Source: JBCAXA01 sp039183535 (GTDB lineage: Bacteria; Pseudomonadota; Gammaproteobacteria; Steroidobacterales; Woeseiaceae). From it: a DNA stretch of 16,315 nt. A program made the translations under genes and the position numbers. This document shows, one piece after another, positions 6,533 through 14,591 of the stretch. The notes under the pieces are model-generated. The model was not told the DNA's origin and searched no databases. It worked only from the letters and a program-made list of their open reading frames with translations. Each line of letters opens with the position of its first letter. Within the stretch, counting starts at the first letter, position 1. Where the stretch lies: the NCBI GenBank assembly GCA_039183535.1, contig JBCDBO010000071.1, positions 1 through 16,315 on the forward strand, in the 5' to 3' direction.

Positions 6533-8095
6533 ATGCGACTTGGTGTTGACGTTGGAGGCACAAATACCGATGCCGTTTTGATGGCCGGTGTTCATGTGAA
6601 GTGCTCGCAGAAAACCCCGACGACGAGCGATATCAGCGATGGCATCGTTGCGGCGGTGCGCGCTGTGCTCGATGACTCACGGGCGGCCGCCAGCAGTATC
6701 GAAACGGTCATGATTGGAACCACGCATTTCACCAACGCGCTGGTCGAGCGGCGCGGTCTACTTCCCGTTGGCGTTATACGAATCGCACTGCCGGCATCCT
6801 CTGGCGTCGAGCCGTTTGCAGGCTGGCCAAGGGATCTTGTTGCCGCTGTGCGCGGTGGCGTACGACTTGTTCGCGGCGGATTTCACGTCGACGGCCGCGC
6901 CAATGCCGCCCTCGATGAACTGGCCGTTCGCGATGCAGCACGTGACTTCAAAGCATCGGGACTGCGATCGATCGCGATTAGCGGCATGTTCGCGCCGGTC
7001 AACAACGCCATGGAACGGCGCGCCGCTGAAATCGTGCGCGAGGAAATACCTGATGCCGCGGTCACCTGTTCCTATGAGATTGGCAGTCTCGGCCTGCTAG
7101 AGCGCGAGAACGCCGCGACGATGAACGCATGTCTGCGTGCCTTGGCAACGGATGTCGTGGCTTCGTTCGCGAAGGCCCTTAATGATCTCGACATTGCGGC
7201 TCCATTTTTCATCAGTCAGAACGACGGTACGTTGATGACCGCGGACAAAGCGGAGCAATTCCCGGTGTTGACGTTCGCATCGGGACCCACAAACTCGATG
7301 CGAGGTGCAGCCTATTTATCCGGCGTCGCCGATGCATTGGTTGCTGATATCGGCGGTACGACGACCGACATTGGCATGCTCGTCAGCGGGTTTCCCCGCG
7401 AGTCTTCCGTTGTTGTCGACATTGGTGGTGTCCGCACCAATTTCCGCATGCCGGATATTCTCGCAATTGGGCTAGGCGGTGGGAGCCTAGTAACCGCTGA
7501 TGAGAGCGGTTGGATCATTGGTCCGCGCTCTGTCGGATACAGGCTTACCCGCGAAGCGCGCGTCTTCGGCGGCAAAACGCTAACGACCAGCGACATCGCT
7601 GTTGCGGCGGGATTCGTCGACATGGGTGATAAACAGTTGGTTGCGGATTTGCAGGCCAACGATGTTGAGCATTGCGTCGCGACGGTCCGTTCAATGGTGG
7701 CCGACGGTATCGACCGTATGAAAACTAGCGCAGCGGATGTGCCGTTGGTCTTGGTCGGCGGCGGTGCGGTAATCATCGACGCGCACGTGCCCGGTACATC
7801 AAACGTCATTGTACCGGACAACGCGTCGGTCGCTAATGCGGTTGGTGCATCGATAGCCCAGGTCGGCGCCGAGATAGACACGGTTTATTCGTACGACGCC
7901 ATTGGCCGCGAGACCGCTATGGAAGCGGCGCAGGAAGCGGCGCGACAAGCAGCAATCGACGCTGGAGCCAACGCAGCGACGATAACAATAACGAGCATTG
8001 ATGAGATACCACTGGCCTACGTGCCGGGCGGATCGGTGCGACTCCGCGTGAAAGCAGCTGGTGACCTGCAGACCCGTGGCGCGCGTCCTAACTAA
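6533..8095 (+). CDS. Hydantoinase/oxoprolinase family protein, HyuA-type ATPase subunit
   Basis: The 520 residues hold Hydant_A_N (about 1-170) and Hydantoinase_A (about 190-500). This is the ASKHA-fold half of ATP-dependent N-methylhydantoinases and 5-oxoprolinases, which use ATP to open a lactam or hydantoin ring. Nucleotide motifs are intact: DVGGTNTDAV (6-15), IGTTHFTNAL (61-70), ADIGGTTTDIG (271-281), GLGGGS (313-318) and VLVGGGAVI (406-414). The family usually begins MRxGVDVGGTNTDAV, so ATG 6533 was chosen; ATG 6494 would add 13 residues. There is no HyuB gene in the window. The DUF917 gene two genes on is the probable partner, since the two families are often neighbours. It is the first gene of the cluster, 42 bp ahead of the receptor gene. 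The cytoplasmic substrate is unknown. Confidence 0.9.
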   Translation: MRLGVDVGGTNTDAVLMAGVHVKCSQKTPTTSDISDGIVAAVRAVLDDSRAAASSIETVMIGTTHFTNALVERRGLLPVGVIRIALPASSGVEPFAGWPRDLVAAVRGGVRLVRGGFHVDGRANAALDELAVRDAARDFKASGLRSIAISGMFAPVNNAMERRAAEIVREEIPDAAVTCSYEIGSLGLLERENAATMNACLRALATDVVASFAKALNDLDIAAPFFISQNDGTLMTADKAEQFPVLTFASGPTNSMRGAAYLSGVADALVADIGGTTTDIGMLVSGFPRESSVVVDIGGVRTNFRMPDILAIGLGGGSLVTADESGWIIGPRSVGYRLTREARVFGGKTLTTSDIAVAAGFVDMGDKQLVADLQANDVEHCVATVRSMVADGIDRMKTSAADVPLVLVGGGAVIIDAHVPGTSNVIVPDNASVANAVGASIAQVGAEIDTVYSYDAIGRETAMEAAQEAARQAAIDAGANAATITITSIDEIPLAYVPGGSVRLRVKAAGDLQTRGARPN

Positions 8096-8126
8096 CAAGA
8101 GCCGGGAACTAAAACCGACAAAAGCG

Positions 8127-8132
8127 AGGGAG
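8127..8132 (+). promoter_or_regulatory. Shine-Dalgarno sequence fixing a GTG start
   Basis: AGGGAG lies five bases before GTG 8138 and is the best ribosome binding site in the cluster. It decides the receptor start, where no ATG is available ahead of the signal peptide. Confidence 0.7.
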
Positions 8133-8137
8133 CAATC

Positions 8138-10303
8138 GTGATACCGACGAACAGTAAGTGTACTGAAATAACCGCGTTGATCATGCTGTGCGCCGGCGCA
8201 AGCTTATCGACCGACATTATGGCGCAGGAGGGCGCCGGCTCTCGGCTCGACGAGGTCGTCGTGACCGCGCGGCAACGAACGGAGAGCTTGCAAGAGGTGC
8301 CAGACGCGGTGACCGCCTTCGATGCTGAAAAAATCGAGCGAGTAGGCATCAATAGTTTCGAGTCCTACGTCAACCAAACGCCCAATTTCTTTTCTCGGCA
8401 AGGATTTCGTGCTGGCGTTGTCTTCGTGACTATTCGCGGCATAACAACAGGGCAGCAGGGTTTTCCGCCTATCTCTTACACAGTGGATGGCGTTAAAGCA
8501 GGGATGCTGGATTCCGTTAACCCTGGCACATTGTTCGATCTCGAACGAATAGAGGTCCTACGCGGCCCGCAAGGTGCGCTCTATGGAAACGGTGCAATTG
8601 CTGGAGCGGTCAACATTATCACGAAGGCGCCAGGCGATACGCTCGGCGGCGAGGTTCGTGTTGGTTACGCGGAGGGTAATGACTTAACTCTGCAAGGGAC
8701 CGTATCCGGCCCGCTGATAGAGGATAAGGTGGCGTTCCGTCTGTCTGGGTTTGTTCGCGATACTGACGGACTGATTGATTCGACGAGCGGGGCAGACATC
8801 GATTTTGTCGATCAGAAGTCGTTCCGTGGGCAACTCTTAATAACGCCAACGGAGAAACTCAGTATCGATTTGCGTGCGTCCGTATCCGACATCAATGCCG
8901 GCGCGGCTATGCAAGAGCGCTTTGAGACACTCGATCAACTGAACAGTTTTAGCGGCGGCGATTTCTCGGTAGAGCGTGGAATTCTCGGTGAAGAGAACCG
9001 CGAGTCGACGGACATCTCGGCCAAAATCGATATCGAACTTCCGTTTGCCACACTGACGTCGGTAACGAGCTACACGACCCTCGATCAAGACTTGTTCGGC
9101 TCCGCAAGCTGGGCACGGCCACCGGCAGCGGGTGAGCCACCGGTCGGCAGCATTTTTGGACCAATACTCGGTGACAATGCGGCAGCCGGTGAGCCAATCG
9201 ATAATTTCCAAGACCTCGCGGACAACTTTGAGGTGTTCTTCCAGGACCTTCGCCTTACGTCGAGCGGCGATGGTGCCGTTCGTTGGATCGTTGGCGCCGA
9301 AATTTTGCGCCGGGAAACCGAGAACAACCTCGATGTTGGTTTACTGCTTGCGCCGCAGCCGGGCGCGCTCGCCAGCATATTCGGTCGCTTCGACGACAAA
9401 GAAGATGACATCTTCGGTGTTTACGGTCAGGTCAACATCGATCTATCCGATGCATGGGAACTAACGCTTGCGGGCCGGTACGATGAAAACGACTACGACA
9501 CACGCCAATTTGACCCGGCCACCGGCGCTACCATTCAAAACGTGGATGCCAACGGTGTGCTGGTCGACAAGTTAACGGCCAGCGACAGTAAATTTCAGCC
9601 GAAAGTACAATTGTCATATGACTGGTCAGACGAGCTAATGACGTACTTTACGTACGCACGCGGCTTTCGGTTTGGCTTTTTCAACACCGGTAACTTAACG
9701 CGCCCTGAAACGACCGATAACTTCGAGTTCGGGTTTAAGTCCACATTGGCGGATCAGCGTGTGTCGCTGAACGGGGCCGTTTTCGTCATCGATTATTCGG
9801 ATCAACAACAATCGGTCATCTTACCGACGCCACCTTTCAGAACGACGAACAATATTCCCAGCACCGACATCCAGGGCATTGAACTTGAGTTCCAGTGGGC
9901 GGCAAGCGAGCACTGGGACTTCAGCGGTGGCTTTGGTTATCTCGATGCGGAAATTAACGAACTGGATGTCCGACCGGACGGTGTGCCCGAACTAACCGCG
10001 AACTTAGCCGCCCAGTACACGATGACGCTTGGTAGTGGTCATGACCTATTCGTTCGCGCTGACTGGCGTCACCAAGGTGACTTTGTGATTAACGATGGAC
10101 CGATATTGTTCGATATCGATTCTGTCGACTTTTTCAATGCACGGATTGGTGTCGAAGGTGATCACTGGATGGCATCGGTGTTCGTTAGAAACCTTACCGA
10201 CGAGCAGTTTGCATCCGACCCCGGGTTTCTCGGCTTCTTTATTCGTCAGTACAGCTTGCCCCGCCAAGCCGGCGCAGAATTTCGCTATCGGTTTGGTAAC
10301 TAG
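8138..10303 (+). CDS. TonB-dependent outer-membrane receptor
   Basis: The 721 residues fit a TonB-dependent receptor without an N-terminal signalling domain. Residues 1-29 form a signal peptide (hydrophobic ITALIMLCAGASL, probable cleavage after IMA). LDEVVVTARQR (37-47) is the TonB-box region. A plug domain follows to about 170, with VTIRGI, YTVDGV, LERIEVLRGPQGALYG and GAVNIITKAPG. The rest is a beta-barrel ending AGAEFRYRFGN, with the aromatic three residues from the end. The GTG start is backed by a strong AGGGAG. The receptor would use TonB/ExbBD energy to bring a scarce or bulky ligand into the periplasm. Its place between the hydantoinase and DUF917 genes implies that the ligand is their substrate or a precursor rather than iron; the sequence alone does not show the ligand. 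Confidence 0.96.
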   Translation: MIPTNSKCTEITALIMLCAGASLSTDIMAQEGAGSRLDEVVVTARQRTESLQEVPDAVTAFDAEKIERVGINSFESYVNQTPNFFSRQGFRAGVVFVTIRGITTGQQGFPPISYTVDGVKAGMLDSVNPGTLFDLERIEVLRGPQGALYGNGAIAGAVNIITKAPGDTLGGEVRVGYAEGNDLTLQGTVSGPLIEDKVAFRLSGFVRDTDGLIDSTSGADIDFVDQKSFRGQLLITPTEKLSIDLRASVSDINAGAAMQERFETLDQLNSFSGGDFSVERGILGEENRESTDISAKIDIELPFATLTSVTSYTTLDQDLFGSASWARPPAAGEPPVGSIFGPILGDNAAAGEPIDNFQDLADNFEVFFQDLRLTSSGDGAVRWIVGAEILRRETENNLDVGLLLAPQPGALASIFGRFDDKEDDIFGVYGQVNIDLSDAWELTLAGRYDENDYDTRQFDPATGATIQNVDANGVLVDKLTASDSKFQPKVQLSYDWSDELMTYFTYARGFRFGFFNTGNLTRPETTDNFEFGFKSTLADQRVSLNGAVFVIDYSDQQQSVILPTPPFRTTNNIPSTDIQGIELEFQWAASEHWDFSGGFGYLDAEINELDVRPDGVPELTANLAAQYTMTLGSGHDLFVRADWRHQGDFVINDGPILFDIDSVDFFNARIGVEGDHWMASVFVRNLTDEQFASDPGFLGFFIRQYSLPRQAGAEFRYRFGN

Positions 10304-10381
10304 CGTGCATAACGTGGATGACGATCGAGTAAGAGAGCGTTCGTTCGAGCGGGCGTCGGGCGGTCTGACTGCACTTAGGTA

Positions 10382-11518
10382 ATGAGTATGGCGCAAGGTC
10401 TGGATGCGACGGCAGCGTGGACGCTGTCAATCGATGACATTGAACGTATTGCCACCGGGGCGACCCTGCTTGGTGCCGGTGGCGGGGGTGATCCCTATAT
10501 ATCGCTATTGGCCGCGCGGCAGATGTACGAAGCGGGCGGCCGTAAGGCGACTGTGATCAGTCTCGATCAGCTTGCCGACGATGCGCTGGTGCTGTGCGTC
10601 GCAGGTTTTGGTGCTCCCACCGTGATGAAGGAGCGATTGTTTGAGCCGGCGCACGTGTTGCACGCATTGCGTGCGCTTGAAACGCATATTGGGCAAAAAG
10701 CCGACGCGCTCATCGCCGCGGAAATGGGCGGGGGTAATGCGCTTTACCCAGTGCTAGCGGCGGCCGAATGTGGTCTGCCCATTGTCGATGGCGATGGCAT
10801 GGGACGCGCGTTTCCAGAGCTGCAGATGACCAGTTTCTCGATCGGGGGCGTTGCCGCGGCACCGTTTGCGATGACCGACGAACATCTCAATACAGTGATC
10901 TGTAATGCGAAGCCTGACAAGCGCGCAGAGGCATTTGCCCGTATCACCTGTATGGAGATGGGCCTCTCGTCATCGCTGGCGGCCTATCCGATGACGGGCG
11001 AGGCAGCCAAGCGTGTCGTTATTCGGGACACGATGACACTGTCGCTAAAGCTCGGGCAGATCATCTCGGCAGCACGGCAGGCGGCGTCGCCCATCGACCA
11101 TTTGGTGAATGCAATCCGTACCGAGGCGCCCACGAGTGAGGCGGTGAGGTTGTTTGACGGTAAGGTCGTTGACGTTTACCGGTCGACTGAGCGCGGCTTC
11201 GCCGTTGGCTGGTTTGAGCTTGCACCAGTGTCGTCGAATGGATCGGGCGCCCGAATCGAATTTCAGAACGAATATCTGGCATTGACGGTCGATCAGCGGC
11301 CACGCGCACTGGCTCCCGATCTCATTTGCGTGGTCGATGCCGAGACGGCTGAACCGGTCCCAACACCCGATGTGCGTTTCGGCCAGCGCCTAAGCGTGCT
11401 CGGTCTCGCCTGCGATCAAACCTTCAAAACGGAGCACGCCTTGAGTGTCGTCGGCCCGCGAGCATTTGGGCTGCATTACGACTACAAACCACTAGCGGAG
11501 CTCAGCAGGGCGAAGTAG
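10382..11518 (+). CDS. DUF917 family protein (S-methyl-thiohydantoin desulfurase-like)
   Basis: The 378 residues carry the DUF917 hallmarks: LGAGGGGDPY (30-39) near the start, EMGGGN (114-119), and the very conserved IVDGDGMGRAFPELQMTSF (134-152). The family is now described as S-Me-THD, after activity on an S-methylated thiohydantoin, but many members are untested. DUF917 genes commonly adjoin HyuA-type genes, so the protein probably acts on the same heterocycle or completes the enzyme in place of HyuB. Here the two are separated by the receptor gene. A second ATG at 10388 has an AGG eight bases upstream and may be the real start, two residues shorter. The gene follows the receptor by 78 bp and precedes the permease by 8 bp, so co-transcription with the permease is very likely. 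Confidence 0.9.
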   Translation: MSMAQGLDATAAWTLSIDDIERIATGATLLGAGGGGDPYISLLAARQMYEAGGRKATVISLDQLADDALVLCVAGFGAPTVMKERLFEPAHVLHALRALETHIGQKADALIAAEMGGGNALYPVLAAAECGLPIVDGDGMGRAFPELQMTSFSIGGVAAAPFAMTDEHLNTVICNAKPDKRAEAFARITCMEMGLSSSLAAYPMTGEAAKRVVIRDTMTLSLKLGQIISAARQAASPIDHLVNAIRTEAPTSEAVRLFDGKVVDVYRSTERGFAVGWFELAPVSSNGSGARIEFQNEYLALTVDQRPRALAPDLICVVDAETAEPVPTPDVRFGQRLSVLGLACDQTFKTEHALSVVGPRAFGLHYDYKPLAELSRAK

Positions 11519-11526
11519 CCACGGTA

Positions 11527-12810
11527 ATGGCGAATGTAACGCCAACGAGCAATCACTCACGAGCACCGGTACCGACGCACGAATTGGTCAGTGGTTGGGC
11601 CATCGCGACTGTTATCGTCGGTGTCGGCATAACCTTGCCGGCATTTGTCATTGGCGCTGCGGTCATCCGCGCATTGGGTCTGCGGGACGGGGTTGTCGCT
11701 TTCGCGGTCGGTGGGGCGTCGACGGCATTGCTAGCGTTGCTGACGATGCGTGTTGGCGCGAAGACGAGGGCCTCTACCTATTCGATCGTGCGCCGTTGCT
11801 TCGGTGTCTGGGGCTCACAAGCACTCAATGTGTTGTTAGCGCTAACCCTGCTCGGTTGGTACGGCGTGACCGCAACGCTCTTCGGCGACGCGTTGGGTAA
11901 CTCAATTCGCTCGGTATTTGCCGTTTCTGTATCACCACTGGTGCTCACCGCACTTGGCGGCGTGTTGATGATCGTTACAACTATATTTGGGTTTCGAGCA
12001 ATTGACCGGCTTAGTCGAATCGCCGTACCCGCCTTATTGACCGTGTTGTTGTTCAGCGTTTGGCGTGTCTTTGACGACGCGAATTGGTCCACACTACTGG
12101 CTGTGCCGAGCACGCCCACGACGAATCTATCCTCAATCCCTGCCGCTGTGTCCGTGTTGGTCGGGAGTTTTATCGTCGGTGTCACGCTGACACCGGACCT
12201 CGCTAGATTCTCGCGGTCACCGTCCGAGGCGGTTCCGGCAGCGATCGCCAGTTACGGCATCGGCTATCCGATTATTTTGCTGCTAGCAGGGTTACCGGTG
12301 CTGCTCCACACCGACAACGATTTGATATCGGCGATGGAAGCCAACGGGTTGGGGCTGGCAGCGCTACTTGTCATGGTAGTCGCGACATGGACGACCAACG
12401 TCAACAACCTGTATTCCGCGTCTCTCGGAGTTGCACGGGTCGTTCCGGCATTCCCCGATTGGTTGATAACGGTCGCGTGCGGCGTCACGGGTACGGGCAT
12501 GGCACTGGCCGGAATCATGAATGTCTTTATCCCATTCCTCATCTTTTTGGGTGTTTTTATCCCACCAATTGCCGGTATCTACCTCACCGCCCACCACAGG
12601 CATGATATCGATATGGATGCGGTACATCCCGTTCCATCGATTGTCTGGCCGGCAGTCATCGCATGGCTGGTAGCGAGCGCTTGGGGCTTGGTCGTATATT
12701 TTCAGCCAAGTCTCATCATTAGCGGAATTCCGGCGATTGATACATTGGTGGTAGCAGTTGTCGCATACGCGGTGCTGGCGCGACTATTGCCAGCGCGCAT
12801 TCCCCACTAA
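11527..12810 (+). CDS. NCS1/CodB-type permease for a purine/pyrimidine- or hydantoin-like substrate
   Basis: The 427 residues form about twelve hydrophobic helices. NCS1 (cytosine permease-like) features are visible: HELVSGWAIATVIVGVGITL at the first helix, YSIVRRCFGVWG then LTLLGWYGVTATLFG in helices 3-4, TPDLARFSRSPSEA (222-235) at the loop after helix 6, and ATWTTNVNNLYSASLG in helix 8. Relatives such as CodB and Mhp1 move cytosine or hydantoins with Na+ or H+. In this operon it is the inner-membrane importer matching the outer-membrane receptor. It starts 8 bp after the DUF917 stop and is the last gene before a weak terminator. Whether it carries a hydantoin, a thiohydantoin or a nucleobase cannot be read from the sequence. 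Confidence 0.9.
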   Translation: MANVTPTSNHSRAPVPTHELVSGWAIATVIVGVGITLPAFVIGAAVIRALGLRDGVVAFAVGGASTALLALLTMRVGAKTRASTYSIVRRCFGVWGSQALNVLLALTLLGWYGVTATLFGDALGNSIRSVFAVSVSPLVLTALGGVLMIVTTIFGFRAIDRLSRIAVPALLTVLLFSVWRVFDDANWSTLLAVPSTPTTNLSSIPAAVSVLVGSFIVGVTLTPDLARFSRSPSEAVPAAIASYGIGYPIILLLAGLPVLLHTDNDLISAMEANGLGLAALLVMVVATWTTNVNNLYSASLGVARVVPAFPDWLITVACGVTGTGMALAGIMNVFIPFLIFLGVFIPPIAGIYLTAHHRHDIDMDAVHPVPSIVWPAVIAWLVASAWGLVVYFQPSLIISGIPAIDTLVVAVVAYAVLARLLPARIPH

Positions 12811-12817
12811 GGTGGTC

Positions 12818-12846
12818 GGCGTTGACTACCCAAACGCCTCGTTTTC
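12818..12846 (+). terminator. Weak intrinsic terminator at the end of the permease operon
   Basis: GGCGTT (12818-12823) and AACGCC (12833-12838) form a 6-bp stem with a 9-base loop, followed by TCGTTTTC. It begins 8 bp after the permease stop, in the 34-bp gap to the convergent membrane-protein gene. The stem is short and the T-run interrupted, so termination may be partial. Confidence 0.45.
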
Positions 12847-13492
12847 AGAAGATTTGGAATCGTTCGTTGTCGTCGGCGATCAACCGGAAGAACTTCCCGG
12901 AGACGAGCCAAGCCGTACCAATGGCGTGCAAGGCAACGAACTCAGCCCAGTAGACGAAGTTATCGCGAATTTGGTCGGCATCGGTGACGAGTCCCGCACC
13001 GACCCCGACCACGATGGAGCCGACGACGGCCAGCACCGTCGCGGCGTAGATATACGCGCGTATTTGCGTTTTGCCGGGGTGACCCCAGGTCGGCTTCAAA
13101 AACGACGCAAAGACGATATAGCTCAGCATCAAAAATAAAGCGATAGCTGCGGTCTCATGAACCTGAAACCAACCGTCTGAATTCACGCCGGGTTTCGATG
13201 TCGGGAACATGGCGACGGTTACAGCGGCGACACTCGAGAGTTTGCTCAATACCGAGTCGACGATATCTTTGCCTTTGTACGCAAACAAAAACGCAGCGAT
13301 CGCGTACAGCGAGCCGACGAACAGATCCCGCACTGCGCCACCCTCCCAGTAGGATGCACTGATCGATTGCAACGAGTCCGGTCCGTTGCCGAATTCGACC
13401 AGCCATGGCAGCGCGATCGCGATAATGCCAACAAGCATTCGGATCGCTCGGTAGTCGAACACCTTGGGGTCGGTTGTCGTTGTCTTTACCAC
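12845..13492 (-). CDS. Uncharacterised six-helix inner-membrane protein
   Basis: No named function. The 215-residue product has about six hydrophobic helices: RMLVGIIAIALPWLVEFG, LFVGSLYAIAAFLFAYKG, LSSVAAVTVAMFP, AAIALFLMLSYIVFASFL, YAATVLAVVGSIVVGVGAGL and EFVALHAIGTAWLVSG. The segment SISASYWEGGAVRDLFVGSL followed by AFLFAYKG resembles a pattern seen in many bacterial hypothetical membrane proteins (SIS..Y....RD.FVG.L......F..Y.G). The open frame reaches back to 13669, but GTG 13492 has GGAGG nine bases upstream and the extra 59 residues look non-coding (polar, and spanning a perfect hairpin), so the shorter form is preferred. It is convergent with the permease operon and divergent from the lipoprotein operon. 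Confidence 0.72.
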   Translation of the reverse strand: MVKTTTTDPKVFDYRAIRMLVGIIAIALPWLVEFGNGPDSLQSISASYWEGGAVRDLFVGSLYAIAAFLFAYKGKDIVDSVLSKLSSVAAVTVAMFPTSKPGVNSDGWFQVHETAAIALFLMLSYIVFASFLKPTWGHPGKTQIRAYIYAATVLAVVGSIVVGVGAGLVTDADQIRDNFVYWAEFVALHAIGTAWLVSGKFFRLIADDNERFQIF

Positions 13493-13501
13493 CGTGTGCT
13501 G

Positions 13502-13506
13502 CCTCC
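13502..13506 (-). promoter_or_regulatory. Shine-Dalgarno sequence GGAGG for the membrane protein
   Basis: On the minus strand GGAGG is nine bases ahead of GTG 13492. It argues for the shorter 215-residue protein instead of a start at 13669. Confidence 0.6.
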
Positions 13507-13520
13507 GTTTGTCCGTAAGG

Positions 13521-13544
13521 CCGTAGCTCAATGATGAGCTACGG
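13521..13544. promoter_or_regulatory. Perfect 10-bp inverted repeat upstream of the membrane-protein gene
   Basis: CCGTAGCTCA (13521-13530) and TGAGCTACGG (13535-13544) are exact inverted copies around ATGA. On the minus strand the element ends 14 bases before the GGAGG site and 28 bases before the GTG start. It could be an RNA hairpin in the leader, an operator, or a terminator remnant; no T-run follows on either strand. Confidence 0.5.
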
Positions 13545-13796
13545 AACGCATCGCTGACGCCCGCAATTGGCGGGCCATCTGATGTTGTATCTCTGTCATT
13601 ACCGGCCAAAACATCCCAGCGAACGGACGGGCCGCTGACCGTATGAGAGACTCTTGAGGTAGGCGGCACTTAGCGACTGGTAGCAAACGGTATCGGACGG
13701 CGCGGCGATGCAGCGGCGAGGGATAGTCAACACAGCCATGTCGCTCAGTTCAGTGCTGCAGTAAGTTAGCCAACCATGCTATTGACGGGAGACACG

Positions 13797-14591
13797 ATGA
13801 CCATACGCAAACCCTTCGTCGTTACCGTAGCGCTGCTGACTCTTGGCGCCTGCGTGTCGTCACCAGAGACCAAGATCGCGTCGTCGCAAGTCGGCGCGGC
13901 GCTTACGACTTACTCGCAAAGCCTGCAGCAGTTCGAAGGCGCTTGGGTCGATGAGATTGACCTATTAATCGACGATGTTGCCGCCGCGATCGTTGCGCGT
14001 GCGACGGTTGCACGCGTCGATACGCTGGCCGCGCAGACGGAGAACTTTCGCAATACCGACTGGCGGCAAGAGGTCGCCGACCGAGGACTCGTCTCATTGT
14101 CGCGTGAAATCGACGCTGAGCGTGACCGCGTGCAGGCGCTGTTACGGTTACTCGATCAGTTGCACGTCGACGTCGTGCAGCTCGAATCCCAGGAGTTGAC
14201 GCCTGCGGAACGGCGTGAGCGTATCGTTACGCGCTACCGCGCCAATGTTGTTGAATCGATGGCCACGTTGGACGCATTGATTGCCGCCGAGAGTAACGAC
14301 CAGTTGCGAGCGGAATTGCAACGCGCGAAAAACAACGCTGTGCTCGAAAGTACGCAGGGACCGTTTGTTGCTGACCCTGAATCGATGGCGCTGTACGAAA
14401 TAATCGTGTCACTGCAGGCAATGCGCGCCGCTATTCCAGCCGACATGCGTAACTTGACAGCCTTAGTTTCTGCCGTTCGAACGGCGCACGAATCGGTAGA
14501 CCGCTGGATACAAACCGATGTAACGGTTCCAGGGGAGGATTTGGGTCAACTGGTTAACGCGTGGTCGGCTGCAGTAGGGGAAACACGATGA
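13797..14591 (+). CDS. Putative outer-membrane lipoprotein, helical (first gene of coiled-coil trio)
   Basis: Family not recognised. From ATG 13797 (GGGAG five bases upstream) the product is 264 residues. MTIRKPFVVTVALLTLGAC is a lipoprotein signal peptide with lipobox LGAC and Cys19 as the lipid-bearing residue. No Asp follows the Cys, so the outer membrane is the expected site. The rest is rich in Ala, Glu, Arg, Leu and Gln with heptad-like helices, for example LSREIDAERDRVQALLRLLD then LHVDVVQLESQEL, suggesting a long periplasmic coiled coil. A start seven codons earlier (13776) is possible but would put residues before the signal peptide. Its stop overlaps the next gene's start (ATGA), so the two are translationally coupled. 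Confidence 0.82.
   Translation: MTIRKPFVVTVALLTLGACVSSPETKIASSQVGAALTTYSQSLQQFEGAWVDEIDLLIDDVAAAIVARATVARVDTLAAQTENFRNTDWRQEVADRGLVSLSREIDAERDRVQALLRLLDQLHVDVVQLESQELTPAERRERIVTRYRANVVESMATLDALIAAESNDQLRAELQRAKNNAVLESTQGPFVADPESMALYEIIVSLQAMRAAIPADMRNLTALVSAVRTAHESVDRWIQTDVTVPGEDLGQLVNAWSAAVGETR

Larger units (their letters stand above)
13493..13796. other. Divergent intergenic region between the membrane-protein gene and the lipoprotein operon
   Basis: About 304 bp with no convincing gene. It holds the GGAGG site for the membrane protein (13502-13506), a perfect 10-bp hairpin (13521-13544) and the GGGAG ribosome binding site of the first lipoprotein gene (13787-13791). Promoters for both directions must lie here, but no clear -35/-10 pair was recognised. 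Confidence 0.5.

Noticed and set aside
7312..7881. Open frame of 189 codons on the minus strand inside the hydantoinase gene
   Set aside because: Its Ser/Thr/Pro-rich translation is the antisense shadow of a gene with intact nucleotide-binding motifs.
11778..12185. Open frame of 135 codons on the minus strand inside the permease gene
   Set aside because: Antisense shadow of a clear membrane transporter; no ribosome binding site or motif.
13493..13669. N-terminal extension of the membrane protein up to an ATG at 13669
   Set aside because: The 59 extra residues are polar and unlike the rest, span a perfect hairpin, and ignore the good GGAGG placed before GTG 13492.
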